Both the position numbers and the translations under genes were made by a program. A stretch of 34,072 nucleotides of DNA from Rhodocyclaceae bacterium (GTDB taxonomy: Bacteria; Pseudomonadota; Gammaproteobacteria; Burkholderiales; Rhodocyclaceae): contig JAGRGD010000033.1 in NCBI GenBank assembly GCA_020445665.1, positions 1 to 34,072 of the forward strand, read 5' to 3'. Under the pieces are notes generated by a model. It was not told where the DNA came from. It searched no databases and saw only the letters and a list, made by a program, of their open reading frames with translations. Shown piece by piece: positions 1-8,436 of the stretch (its first letter is position 1; each line of letters begins with the position of its first letter).

Positions 1-33
1 GTTTGAAGCGGTTGTTGAAGCGGGTTGGGTGAA

Positions 34-1198
<1,165 letters not shown>

Positions 1199-1222
1199 GA
1201 CACCCCCCCGAAAAACAGCGGG

Positions 1223-1251
1223 AGTTTAACAAGAACTTTCCCTAGGGTCAA
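1223..1251 (-). promoter_or_regulatory. Predicted sigma-70 promoter of the atp operon
   Basis: On the minus strand TTGACC (1246-1251) and TAAACT (1223-1228) are separated by exactly 17 bp. A second TTGACA lies seven bases further upstream. Transcription would begin near 1216, leaving a leader of about 18 nt before the TTG start of atpI. Confidence 0.6.
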
Positions 1252-1270
1252 TTGTCAAAAGCACTTAACT

Positions 1271-1334
1271 ATTGCAGATGCAAATGCCGCTAAGGCTAGA
1301 CAAATCATGAAGATCCATGCATTTGTGCTGCAAT
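1271..1334. repeat. Imperfect inverted repeat upstream of the rhombosortase gene
   Basis: The left arm (1271-1287) and the right arm (1319-1334) are inverted copies: ATTGCAG and CAAATGC match perfectly in both, with a 3-versus-2-base centre. The spacer is 31 nt. It lies between the atpI promoter and the rhombosortase reading frame. It could be a regulator site or an RNA stem. Confidence 0.5.
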
Positions 1335-1340
1335 GCAGCA
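1326..1340. repeat. 15-bp odd-centred palindrome over a candidate start codon
   Basis: TGCTGCA-A-TGCAGCA is a perfect 7+1+7 dyad centred on base 1333, which is the A of the first ATG of the rhombosortase frame. In mRNA it would fold that ATG into a stem. Confidence 0.5.
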
Positions 1341-1986
1341 TCACCGTTCGACCATATGCCTGTGGACGCGCGGCCTGCCGGCCCATGCCCCTGATGACTG
1401 CGCTGGCGTGACCGGACGGCGACCGACCGGCCCGGTGCGCGCCTACCTACTGCTGGGCCTCTCCATCCTCGGGCTGCATGCGCTGGGCCTGTCCGACGCA
1501 CTGCAGTACGAACGCACCCAGGTCGCCTCGGAGGGCTGGCGGCTACCGGCCAGCCTTCTCACCCACTGGAACATCGACCACGCGCTTGCCAACGCTGCAG
1601 GGCTCGTGCTGCTGGCCGGGCTGGCGCCGGAGCGCCACGGCGGCCCAGCCGCGGTGCTCGCCGCAGCCATCGGCTGCCCACTGCTGCTGCACTTCGGCCT
1701 GCCCGATCTCATGAGCTACCGCGGCGCCTCACCCCTGGTTGCAGCCGCCCTCCCCGCCGCATTGGCCACCCTTTGGGGGCGTGGCCGAACAGGGCGCGGC
1801 ATCAGCCTGCTCCTGGCCGCCGGCGTGACGCTCTCGCTGCTTCTGCAAGCCGGCGGCATGCCGAGCCCCTGGCTCCCCGTGGGCATCCGCCCGACCTGGG
1901 AACTTCATCTCGCCGGCGCCATCCTCGGCGCCGTCGTCGTCGCCGGCTACGCCTACCGCAGCCGCTCGAGCAAGCCGTCGAGCTGA
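1333..1986 (+). CDS. Rhombosortase-like intramembrane serine protease
   Basis: 217 aa from ATG 1333. A rhomboid-fold membrane protein with about six hydrophobic helices. Visible family features are THWNIDHALANAAGL (around residues 77-91, resembling the H..H...N motif of rhomboids), the presumed nucleophile in YRGASPLV (around residues 129-136), and the presumed catalytic histidine in WELHLAGA (around residues 189-196). Rhombosortases process surface proteins bearing a GlyGly-CTERM tail; no such substrate lies in the window. No ribosome-binding site precedes 1333, and GTG codons at 1408 or 1435 would remove a charged leader and begin just before the first membrane helix, so the start is uncertain. 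The 3' end overlaps parB tail-to-tail by 34 bp. A generic rhomboid protease is the alternative reading. Confidence 0.72.
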   Translation: MQHHRSTICLWTRGLPAHAPDDCAGVTGRRPTGPVRAYLLLGLSILGLHALGLSDALQYERTQVASEGWRLPASLLTHWNIDHALANAAGLVLLAGLAPERHGGPAAVLAAAIGCPLLLHFGLPDLMSYRGASPLVAAALPAALATLWGRGRTGRGISLLLAAGVTLSLLLQAGGMPSPWLPVGIRPTWELHLAGAILGAVVVAGYAYRSRSSKPSS

Positions 1987-2804
1987 TCGAGGCTGGAGAA
2001 CTGCAGCGTCACGCTGCCTGCCCCCTTCCGATTGGCCTTGATCCGGACCGTGGCGCCAACGGCGTCGGCGATCTCTTCCTCGAGGGCGAGGAGATCCCGA
2101 TCGGGCGGTGGCGGTGCGGGCCTGGCCGAGGGATCCACTTCACGTTGCACCAGCTTTTCGGCCTCGCGCACGGATAGCTGGCGCGCTGCGATCTGGTTGC
2201 CAAACTGGATCTGGCGAGCACCGTCGAGGGGCAGCAGGGCACGGGCATGGCCCATGTCCAGGTCGCCGGCCATCAGCAGTTCCTGCACCGGTTCCGCCAG
2301 TTGCAGCAAACGCAGCAGGTTCGACGCCGCCGGCCGGGACCGCCCGACCGCATCGGCCGCCTGCTGGTGGGTCATGCCGAATTCGTCGATCAGGCGCTGA
2401 AGGCCGGCGGCCTCTTCGAGGGGGTTGAGGTCCTCGCGCTGAATGTTCTCGATCAGCGACATGGCCAGCGCCGCCTCGTCCGGGATTTCCCGAACCAGAC
2501 AGGGCACCGCACCGAGGCCGGCGAGTTGTGAGGCGCGCCAGCGCCGCTCGCCGGCGATGATCTCGAAACTGTCGTCGCCGATCGGGCGCACGAGGATGGG
2601 CTGCATCACGCCGCGGCTGCGGATTGATGCGGCGAGCTCGTCGAGAGAGCCCGGGTCCATGCGGGTCCTGGGCTGATAGCGACCGGGCTGGAGCGCGCGG
2701 ACCGGCAGGGTCTGCAGTTCGCCTTTCTCCTCGTCGTCGCCGGAATTGCCGGCCAGCAGCGCGTCGAGACCGCGCCCGAGACCCTTGAGCTTGGGTGGTG
2801 CCAT
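1953..2804 (-). CDS. parB: Chromosome partitioning protein ParB
   Basis: 283 aa. Centromere-binding CTPase that loads at parS and spreads, working with ParA in origin segregation. The N-terminal tail KGLGRGLDALL (residues 7-17) is the usual ParA-contact segment. The CTP-binding box GERRWR is at 85-90, ENIQREDLNPLE at 119-130, and a helix-turn-helix at about 143-165. The C-terminal dimerisation domain is intact. The ATG has an AAGGA ribosome-binding site 8 nt upstream. It lies 19 bp after parA and is the last gene of the mnmG-rsmG-parA-parB unit. Confidence 0.97.
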   Translation of the reverse strand: MAPPKLKGLGRGLDALLAGNSGDDEEKGELQTLPVRALQPGRYQPRTRMDPGSLDELAASIRSRGVMQPILVRPIGDDSFEIIAGERRWRASQLAGLGAVPCLVREIPDEAALAMSLIENIQREDLNPLEEAAGLQRLIDEFGMTHQQAADAVGRSRPAASNLLRLLQLAEPVQELLMAGDLDMGHARALLPLDGARQIQFGNQIAARQLSVREAEKLVQREVDPSARPAPPPPDRDLLALEEEIADAVGATVRIKANRKGAGSVTLQFSSLDQLDGLLERLR

Positions 2805-2814
2805 GGAATCTGTC

Positions 2815-2830
2815 CTTACAGGCTTACAGG
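2815..2830. repeat. 8-bp tandem duplication at the parA/parB junction
   Basis: CTTACAGG occurs twice in tandem (2815-2822 and 2823-2830). Read on the minus strand, one copy contains the parA stop codon and the other forms part of the parB ribosome-binding site. Confidence 0.6.
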
Positions 2831-3594
2831 GCCGCGACCCTCTTGATCATTTCCTTCGCAAAGGTGACATAGGCCCGCGCCCCCTTGGAGGCCGGATCGA
2901 ACACGACGCCGGGCAGACCATGACTCGGGGCCTCGGCCAAACGCACGTTGCGGGGGACCACGGCGCGAAAGACCTTGTCGCCGAAGTGCGATTCGAGTTG
3001 CGCGGAAACCTGCTGCTGCAGCGTGATCCGTGTATCGAACATGACCCGCAGAAGGCCGATGATCTTCAGGTCCCGGTTGAGATTGGCATGCACCTTCTTG
3101 ATCGTGTTGACCAGGTCGGACAGCCCCTCTAGCGCGTAGTACTCACATTGCATCGGGATTATGACCCCATGCGAGGCACACAGACCATTGAGTGTCAGCA
3201 TTGACAGGGACGGCGGACAGTCGATGAGGACGAACTCGTAGTCGTTTTCGATGGCGACGAGGGCATCCCGCAGCCGGTTCTCCCGGCGCTCCAGTTCGAC
3301 GAGTTCCACCTCGGCACCTGCCAGCTCCCGGTTGGCCGGCAGCACGTCGTAGCCCCCCTCGGGCGAGGAGACCCGGCAGGCCGCCAGATCGGCGATCCCG
3401 ACCAGCAGGTGATAGACCGTTCGCGTCAGGCTGCGCTTGTCGATGCCGCTGCCCATCGTGGCATTGCCCTGCGGATCCAGGTCGATCAGCAGCACCCGCT
3501 GCCCCTGGGCATGGAGGGCCGCGGCGAGGTTGACGCAGGTCGTGGTCTTGCCAACGCCGCCCTTCTGGTTGGCGACACAAAATACTCGGGCCAT
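2824..3594 (-). CDS. parA: Chromosome partitioning ATPase ParA (Soj)
   Basis: 256 aa. Walker-type ATPase that binds DNA non-specifically and moves ParB-parS complexes. The deviant Walker A motif KGGVGKTT is at residues 11-18, the switch sequence DLDPQGN at 38-44, and Walker B FVLIDCPPS follows at about 145. It is full length for the short chromosomal (type Ib-like) ParA class, with no N-terminal DNA-binding domain. Its ATG shares one base with the rsmG stop (TGATG), so the two genes are translationally coupled. The parAB pair beside rsmG-mnmG is the classical origin-proximal arrangement. Confidence 0.97.
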   Translation of the reverse strand: MARVFCVANQKGGVGKTTTCVNLAAALHAQGQRVLLIDLDPQGNATMGSGIDKRSLTRTVYHLLVGIADLAACRVSSPEGGYDVLPANRELAGAEVELVELERRENRLRDALVAIENDYEFVLIDCPPSLSMLTLNGLCASHGVIIPMQCEYYALEGLSDLVNTIKKVHANLNRDLKIIGLLRVMFDTRITLQQQVSAQLESHFGDKVFRAVVPRNVRLAEAPSHGLPGVVFDPASKGARAYVTFAKEMIKRVAAL

Positions 3595-4226
3595 CAGGCG
3601 GCTCCGTCTGGTTTCAGGATGATCAGGTGGCGTGCGGCGGCCAGGGACGGCACGTGCAGCTCAACCGTGCGCTCGACGGCCATGCCCGGCGGCAGCGCTG
3701 CCAGTTCACCAGCGGGCAGCACGCCCTTCATGGCCAGCATTCGTCCGCCCGGAGCGAGCAGGTGACCCGCGACCCGGACAAAGTCGCCGAGCTCGGCGAA
3801 AGCCCGGGAGATCACGCCATCGAAGCCGCCGGCCGCCTGGTCCTCGATCCGGCCGTGAACCGGCAGGAAGTTGTCGAGACCGAGTTCGATCCGGGCCTGC
3901 TGTTGAAAGCTGGCCTTCTTGCCCACTGCCTCGATCGAGACGACCTGCAGGTCGGGCCGGGCGATGGCCAGCGGTATGCCGGGCAGGCCGCCGCCGGACC
4001 CCACATCGGCGAGATGGTCGATGCTGCCAAGCCATGGCAGGACCGACAGGGAGTCGAGCAGGTGGTGGGACACCACCTCGGACGGATCGCGAATCGACGT
4101 CAGATTGTAGACCCGGTTCCACTTGAGCAGCAGTCGCGCATAGGCCGACAGGCGATCGAGGACAGCAGGCGCGAGGGACAGGCCGAGGGCCTCGGCACCC
4201 TGCGCGAGGGCGGCGGTCTCTGTCAT
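3594..4226 (-). CDS. rsmG: 16S rRNA (guanine-527-N7)-methyltransferase
   Basis: 210 aa. SAM-dependent enzyme that makes m7G527 (E. coli numbering) in the 530 loop of 16S rRNA; its loss gives low-level streptomycin resistance in other bacteria. The SAM-binding motif [17 protein letters not shown] spans about 72-88, preceded by the family signature [14 protein letters not shown] (32-45) and DSLSVLPW. Its ATG overlaps the mnmG stop by four bases (ATGA), and its own stop overlaps the start of parA. Length is typical. Confidence 0.96.
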   Translation of the reverse strand: MTETAALAQGAEALGLSLAPAVLDRLSAYARLLLKWNRVYNLTSIRDPSEVVSHHLLDSLSVLPWLGSIDHLADVGSGGGLPGIPLAIARPDLQVVSIEAVGKKASFQQQARIELGLDNFLPVHGRIEDQAAGGFDGVISRAFAELGDFVRVAGHLLAPGGRMLAMKGVLPAGELAALPPGMAVERTVELHVPSLAAARHLIILKPDGAA

Positions 4227-6130
4227 GCGGAGCGGCGATCCGCGCCGCGGTCGGCGAGCTCCCGGCGCTTGAGCCAGACGAGGAGCAGGGAGATCGCCGC
4301 CGGGGTCACGCCCTGGATGCGGCTCGCCTGCCCGATGGTCTCCGGTCGATGCTGCTGGAGCTTCTGCTGGACCTCCTTCGACAGGCCCCGCACGGAGGCA
4401 TAGTCAAGATCGGCCGGCAACGGGGTAGCCTCCTGCCGGGCACTCCTGGCCACCTCTTCCTGCTGGCGATCGATGTAGCCCTGGTATTTGGCGGCGATCT
4501 CGAGCTGCTCGACCACCTGAGGGTCCGTCTCGACGCCGTCCGGTGCGCCAGGCAACGTCATCAGCTCGGCGTAGCGGGTCTGCGGCCGGCGCAGGAGGTC
4601 AAAGAAGCGGTACTCCCGCTCCAGAGCCTTGCCGACGACCCGTTCGGCGAGGTCTGCCGGCACCTGGCCGGGGTGGGCGAACGCGGACCGGAGCCGGGCT
4701 GTCTCGCGCTCGATGGCTTCGCGCTTGATACAGAATGCCTGCCAGCGCATGTCGTCCACCAGGCCCAGCTCCCGGCCCTTCTCCGTGAGCCGAAGGTCCG
4801 CGTTGTCCTCTCTCAGGGACAGGCGGTACTCGGCGCGGGAGGTGAACATGCGGTACGGCTCTGCGACGCCACGGGTGATCAGGTCGTCGACCAGAACCCC
4901 CAGATAGGCTTCGTCCCGGCGCGGGCACCAGGGATCCCGGCCCAGCACCTGCAAGGCTGCGTTGGCACCGGCCAGCAGTCCCTGCGCCGCGGCCTCCTCG
5001 TAGCCGGTCGTACCATTGATCTGGCCGGCGAAGAACAGGCCGCCGAAGGTCTTGGTTTCGAGGCTGCCCTTCAGGTTGCGCGGGTCGTAGTAATCGTACT
5101 CAATGGCGTAGCCCGGACGCAGGATGCGGGCCTGCTCCATGCCGCGGATCGAATGCACGACAGCGAGCTGGACATCGAATGGCAGCGAGGTGGAGATCCC
5201 GTTCGGATACAGCTCGTGGGTGTCGAGACCTTCCGGCTCAAGAAAGATGTTGTGGCTGCTCTTGTCGGCAAATCGGTGGATCTTGTCCTCGATCGACGGG
5301 CAGTAGCGTGGCCCCACCCCTTCGATCACGCCGGCGTACATCGGCGACCGATCCAGATTCTGACGGATGATCTCGTGGGTCTGCTCGTTGGTCTGGGTGA
5401 TCCAGCACGGCAGCTGGCGGGGGTGCTGGTCCGCCGTGCCGAGAAAGCTGAACACCGGTGCGGGGTCGTCCCCCGGCTGTACCGTCATGACCGAGAAGTC
5501 CACGCTGCGCCCGTCGATGCGGGGCGGCGTGCCGGTCTTCAAACGCCCCTGAGGAAGCTTCAGTTCCTTCAGGCGCTGCCCGAGGGTCACCGCTGGCGGA
5601 TCGCCAGCGCGCCCCCCCACATGGTGACTCATGCCGACATGAATCAGGCCGTTGAGGAAGGTTCCGGCGGTCAGTACCACGGTGGGCGCCGCAAAGCGGA
5701 TGCCCAGTTGCGTGACGACCCCGGTGACCCGCTCGCCCTCAACGGTGATGTCATCGACGGCCTGCTGGAAGAGGGTCAGGTTGGCCTGATTCTCGAGGCG
5801 ACGGCGGATCGCCGCCTTGTACAGCACCCGGTCGGCCTGGGCCCGGGTGGCCCGCACGGCAGGCCCCTTGGACGCGTTGAGGATGCGGAACTGGATGCCG
5901 CCCTCGTCGGTGGCGCTTGCCATGGCACCGCCCAGCGCATCGACTTCCTTGACCAGATGGCCCTTGCCGATACCGCCGATCGAGGGGTTGCAGCTCATCT
6001 GCCCGAGGGTCTCGATGTTGTGGCTGAGCAGCAGCGTGCGCACGCCCATCCGCGCGGCGGCGAGCGCAGCCTCGGTGCCGGCATGGCCGCCACCCACGAC
6101 AATCACATCGAATCGGTCAGGAAATTGCAT
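4223..6130 (-). CDS. mnmG: tRNA uridine-34 5-carboxymethylaminomethyl modification enzyme MnmG
   Basis: 635 aa. FAD enzyme that, with GTPase MnmE, installs the cmnm5 group on wobble uridine 34 of several tRNAs. The FAD-binding GGGHAG is at residues 13-18, [12 protein letters not shown] at 47-58, and the redox-active cysteine is in RYCPSIEDK (C277, the same number as in E. coli). The C-terminal helical domain that contacts MnmE is present. The ATG at 6130 has only a modest G-rich sequence ahead of it. It is the first gene of the unit mnmG-rsmG-parA-parB. Confidence 0.97.
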   Translation of the reverse strand: MQFPDRFDVIVVGGGHAGTEAALAAARMGVRTLLLSHNIETLGQMSCNPSIGGIGKGHLVKEVDALGGAMASATDEGGIQFRILNASKGPAVRATRAQADRVLYKAAIRRRLENQANLTLFQQAVDDITVEGERVTGVVTQLGIRFAAPTVVLTAGTFLNGLIHVGMSHHVGGRAGDPPAVTLGQRLKELKLPQGRLKTGTPPRIDGRSVDFSVMTVQPGDDPAPVFSFLGTADQHPRQLPCWITQTNEQTHEIIRQNLDRSPMYAGVIEGVGPRYCPSIEDKIHRFADKSSHNIFLEPEGLDTHELYPNGISTSLPFDVQLAVVHSIRGMEQARILRPGYAIEYDYYDPRNLKGSLETKTFGGLFFAGQINGTTGYEEAAAQGLLAGANAALQVLGRDPWCPRRDEAYLGVLVDDLITRGVAEPYRMFTSRAEYRLSLREDNADLRLTEKGRELGLVDDMRWQAFCIKREAIERETARLRSAFAHPGQVPADLAERVVGKALEREYRFFDLLRRPQTRYAELMTLPGAPDGVETDPQVVEQLEIAAKYQGYIDRQQEEVARSARQEATPLPADLDYASVRGLSKEVQQKLQQHRPETIGQASRIQGVTPAAISLLLVWLKRRELADRGADRRSA

Positions 6131-6167
6131 GTCGCACCCCGCGCGTGACGCGGAAACCGGAGGCGCG

Positions 6168-6173
6168 ATTCTA
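6168..6173 (-). promoter_or_regulatory. mnmG: Possible -10 element for the mnmG operon
   Basis: TAGAAT on the minus strand, 38 bases before the mnmG ATG. No good -35 hexamer is visible at 16-18 bp, so the assignment rests on the -10 alone. Confidence 0.3.
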
Positions 6174-6261
6174 CGCTGTTGCGCCGCGCAAGCCTAGGCC
6201 GGCATCGCGCGGCAAGCGCAATTTCCCGCGAGGAAACATTCGCTTAGAGCATTCCGGCGGT

Positions 6262-6275
6262 GCGCCAGGTGGCGC
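6262..6275 (-). terminator. Hairpin just after the small exported-protein gene
   Basis: GCGCC-AGGT-GGCGC forms a 5-bp GC stem (extendable by A-T across the loop) two bases beyond the stop of the gene ending at 6278. No U-tract follows on the minus strand, so it is at best a weak terminator or a 3'-end stabiliser. The rest of 6131-6277 shows nothing I can assign. Confidence 0.3.
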
Positions 6276-6277
6276 CT

Positions 6278-6688
6278 TCAAGGCTGATCGGTGACGGACG
6301 CCTGAAGCAGGGCCAGTTCCTGCTCGGTGGACACGAAGGTCATCCGGCAATCGATGGCATCCCCGCATACGGTGAAGCGGGCGAGTTGCTCAACCAGCAG
6401 CATGTCGTAGGGGTCGTTCATCAGCGGGATCTCGACGAGGCTGCTATAGAGACTCTCATCGCCGCCGAGGATCAGGCGGGCCTCCTCGGGAATCGGTGTC
6501 GAGTTCCCCACCGGATCGGTGGGCGGGTCCTGCAGGTTCGAACTCGCCTTGAGGAGCAGGCAGTTGAGCTTTCCCGCGCCCTGATACCAGCAGGCCCAGT
6601 CCTTGTCGAAGGCAGACTGGGCAAAGACGGCCGGCGCCATCGAGAGGGCTGCGACGCCCAGGCAAACCCGGTTTATGACCGATCTCAT
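6278..6688 (-). CDS. Small exported cysteine-containing protein, unknown function
   Basis: 136 aa from the ATG at 6688, chosen because an AAAGGGGAG ribosome-binding site lies 6-8 nt upstream; an ATG 54 bases earlier has none. The first 23 residues form a signal peptide (MRSVINR, hydrophobic core, then MAPAVFAQ with an AxA-like cleavage site), so the mature protein should be periplasmic. The mature part has four cysteines (DWACWYQ, LNCLLL, TVCGDAIDC), which could form two disulfides. No membrane segment or recognisable domain is seen. I do not recognise the family. It has its own candidate promoter and lies alone between mnmG and a transporter gene. Confidence 0.75.
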   Translation of the reverse strand: MRSVINRVCLGVAALSMAPAVFAQSAFDKDWACWYQGAGKLNCLLLKASSNLQDPPTDPVGNSTPIPEEARLILGGDESLYSSLVEIPLMNDPYDMLLVEQLARFTVCGDAIDCRMTFVSTEQELALLQASVTDQP

Positions 6689-6740
6689 GGCGTACTCCCC
6701 TTTACGCGCGAGCAGACTCACAGTGACTTTGCTGCGACGC

Positions 6741-6769
6741 ACCCTACGTCTTCGTCATGACTGACGCAA
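6741..6769 (-). promoter_or_regulatory. Candidate promoter of the small exported-protein gene
   Basis: On the minus strand TTGCGT (6764-6769), a 17-bp spacer and TAGGGT (6741-6746). The -10 is poor. An 8-bp palindrome GTCATGAC (6754-6761) lies in the spacer. Confidence 0.3.
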
Positions 6770-6780
6770 TACCGTAGAAT
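6752..6780 (+). promoter_or_regulatory. Promoter-like sequence without a gene
   Basis: On the plus strand TCGTCA (6752-6757), 17 bp, then TAGAAT (6775-6780). It faces into the 3' end of the transporter gene on the other strand, and no plus-strand reading frame with a ribosome-binding site follows. It may be chance or the start of an antisense or small RNA. Confidence 0.2.
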
Positions 6781-6825
6781 CCCCTGCCACTCCGCAATTA
6801 CATCCGGATATCGTTTTTAAATCGG

Positions 6826-6837
6826 TGCGTTACCGCA
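6826..6837 (-). terminator. Weak terminator-like hairpin after the transporter gene
   Basis: TGCG-GTAA-CGCA on the minus strand immediately follows the transporter stop, and an A/T-rich stretch (ATTTAAAAA) begins four bases beyond it. The stem is only 4 bp. Confidence 0.25.
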
Positions 6838-7794
6838 TTATCGAGAACGATTGTCATGCGACGAATGGCAGGCTCGGGGACGGCGCCCGACCAGCAGCAC
6901 GGCAGAGAGGGCGACCAGGATCAATATTGCGGCGAGATAGTCCGCGACAAACGGGCGCTCGCCGGTCAGGGGCATCGCCGACGCCAGGCCAACGAGGGGG
7001 ATCATCATGATCGACAGGGCGCTGGCCGCTGGCGGCAGACGCCGCGCGATGGAGAACCACAGAATCTGAGCGATACCGTAGTTGATCAGCGCGCCGTAGC
7101 CGATCACCACCCAGCCGGACGGGCTGGGCCACGCGGCGGGCAAGGGCTCGATCGACAGCGCCAGCAACCAGATCACCGGCACTGCAAGGCCGATCATCCA
7201 GAGCGTCATCGCCTCGGTGGACGCGCCGAGGCTCACCCGCTTGAGCAGCAGCGTGCCGGTCGCCCAGCTCAAGGCCGCGGCGAGCATCCACGCCACGCCG
7301 GCCGGGTTGCCGCTCAGGTGGGCCAGCTCGTGCCACAGGAGCAGCACCACCGCAAGCGCCGCACAGGCGGTTGCGAACCAGATCCGGGGCTGCATGCGCT
7401 CGCCGAAGAGTACGACGGACAGCAGCACGGTCCAGATCGGCATCGTGAAGCCGACGATCGCCGCCCGCCCGGAGGCCAGCGCCTCGACACCGAAGATCGA
7501 CAGGGCGTGCCAGCCGACGATATTCGGTGCTGCCAGCATGGCCACCCGCCACAACTCGCCTTGAGCCAGCATCAGCCGGGCACCGCGCAGGCGATACCAG
7601 ATGAAGAGCAGCACGAACCCTCCGCTCATGGTCACCGCCCGGAACATCAGCGGCGTCATCTCGCGCAGGCCGAGCTTCATGACCGGCCAATTGACACCCC
7701 ACATCAGGGTCAGCAGGGCCAGTGCCAGCAACACCGATGCCGGCACGGCGTCCACCGTCGGGGCAGGCCGCCCGGCGGCGGACTCCGTCGTCAC
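6838..7794 (-). CDS. EamA-family (DMT superfamily) transporter
   Basis: 318 aa. Ten hydrophobic helices arranged as two EamA repeats (about residues 20-145 and 165-300), the standard drug/metabolite transporter architecture in the inner membrane. The first repeat has the typical opening MWGVNWPVMKLGL, the second begins WMLAAALSWATGTLLLKR. Substrate cannot be read from sequence; relatives export amino acids, metabolites or drugs. The start is GTG at 7794 with a weak AGG upstream. Thirteen bases separate it from the tpx stop, so it is probably co-transcribed with tpx. Confidence 0.88.
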   Translation of the reverse strand: MTTESAAGRPAPTVDAVPASVLLALALLTLMWGVNWPVMKLGLREMTPLMFRAVTMSGGFVLLFIWYRLRGARLMLAQGELWRVAMLAAPNIVGWHALSIFGVEALASGRAAIVGFTMPIWTVLLSVVLFGERMQPRIWFATACAALAVVLLLWHELAHLSGNPAGVAWMLAAALSWATGTLLLKRVSLGASTEAMTLWMIGLAVPVIWLLALSIEPLPAAWPSPSGWVVIGYGALINYGIAQILWFSIARRLPPAASALSIMMIPLVGLASAMPLTGERPFVADYLAAILILVALSAVLLVGRRPRACHSSHDNRSR

Positions 7795-7807
7795 GACCTG
7801 GCGGGGC

Positions 7808-8308
7808 CTACTTCAGGGACGCCAGTGCCGCAGCGTAGTCCGGCTCCTGCTTGATCTCGGGCACAAGCTCGGCATGGATCACCCGGTTGTCCGCATCCAG
7901 CACCACCACCGCACGCGCCGTCAGGCCCGCCAGGGGTCCGGAGGTGATCTCGACGCCGTAGTCGCGCAGGAATCCGTGACCACGGAAGGTCGACAAGGCC
8001 GCTACATTGGCAAGGCCTTCGACCTCGCAGAAGCGCTTGGCGGCGAAGGGGAGGTCCGCGGAGACCACCAGCACCACCGCATTGTCGAGCTGACTCGCGG
8101 CCTCGTTGAACTTCCGGGTCGAGGTGGCGCAGGTTGGGGTATCCAGGCTGGGCACGATATTCAGCACCTTGCGTTTGCCCGCATAGTGGGACAGCCCCAC
8201 GTCCTCGAGCCCGACGGTCGTCAGGTGGAAATCGGGTGCCGCTTCGCCCACCGACGGGAAACGCCCCGCCACGCTGATGGGATTGCCTGCCAGTGTCACG
8301 CTCGCCAT
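7808..8308 (-). CDS. tpx: Thiol peroxidase (atypical 2-Cys peroxiredoxin)
   Basis: 166 aa. Reduces H2O2 and alkyl hydroperoxides using thioredoxin. The peroxidatic cysteine is C60 in [17 protein letters not shown] and the resolving cysteine C94 in [12 protein letters not shown], the Tpx pattern. The start at 8308 is preferred over an upstream ATG because AAGGAGAG sits 6-8 nt before it and the protein then begins [11 protein letters not shown], as Tpx proteins do. It is followed by the transporter gene at 13 bp. Confidence 0.95.
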   Translation of the reverse strand: MASVTLAGNPISVAGRFPSVGEAAPDFHLTTVGLEDVGLSHYAGKRKVLNIVPSLDTPTCATSTRKFNEAASQLDNAVVLVVSADLPFAAKRFCEVEGLANVAALSTFRGHGFLRDYGVEITSGPLAGLTARAVVVLDADNRVIHAELVPEIKQEPDYAAALASLK

Positions 8309-8408
8309 GTCGTCTCTCCTTCCTCTCTCAGGGGTCTGTTTGCCGTGGGCGATGGGCCCCGGCGCCACGAAAACCAGATGCTTCGAGTGCGCTCACCGCC
8401 GCAAGTGC

Positions 8409-8436
8409 CCCCGACGCCGGGGACGGCTTCGCCGTC
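8409..8436 (-). terminator. Tandem hairpins after hemW
   Basis: Two adjacent stems follow the hemW stop on the minus strand: GACGGC-GAA-GCCGTC (8422-8436, overlapping the stop) and CCCCG-GCGT-CGGGG (8409-8422). No U-tract follows. They probably end or protect the long kinase-to-hemW transcript. The remaining bases to 8309 hold the tpx leader; no clear promoter was seen there. Confidence 0.45.

Noticed and set aside
4349-6148. A 599-codon open frame opposite mnmG
   Set aside because: Same shadow effect; mnmG carries all family motifs and the antisense protein is unrecognisable.
6825-7010. Small plus-strand frame following the orphan promoter-like sequence
   Set aside because: No ribosome-binding site, arginine-rich composition typical of a shadow frame, and it lies opposite the transporter gene.
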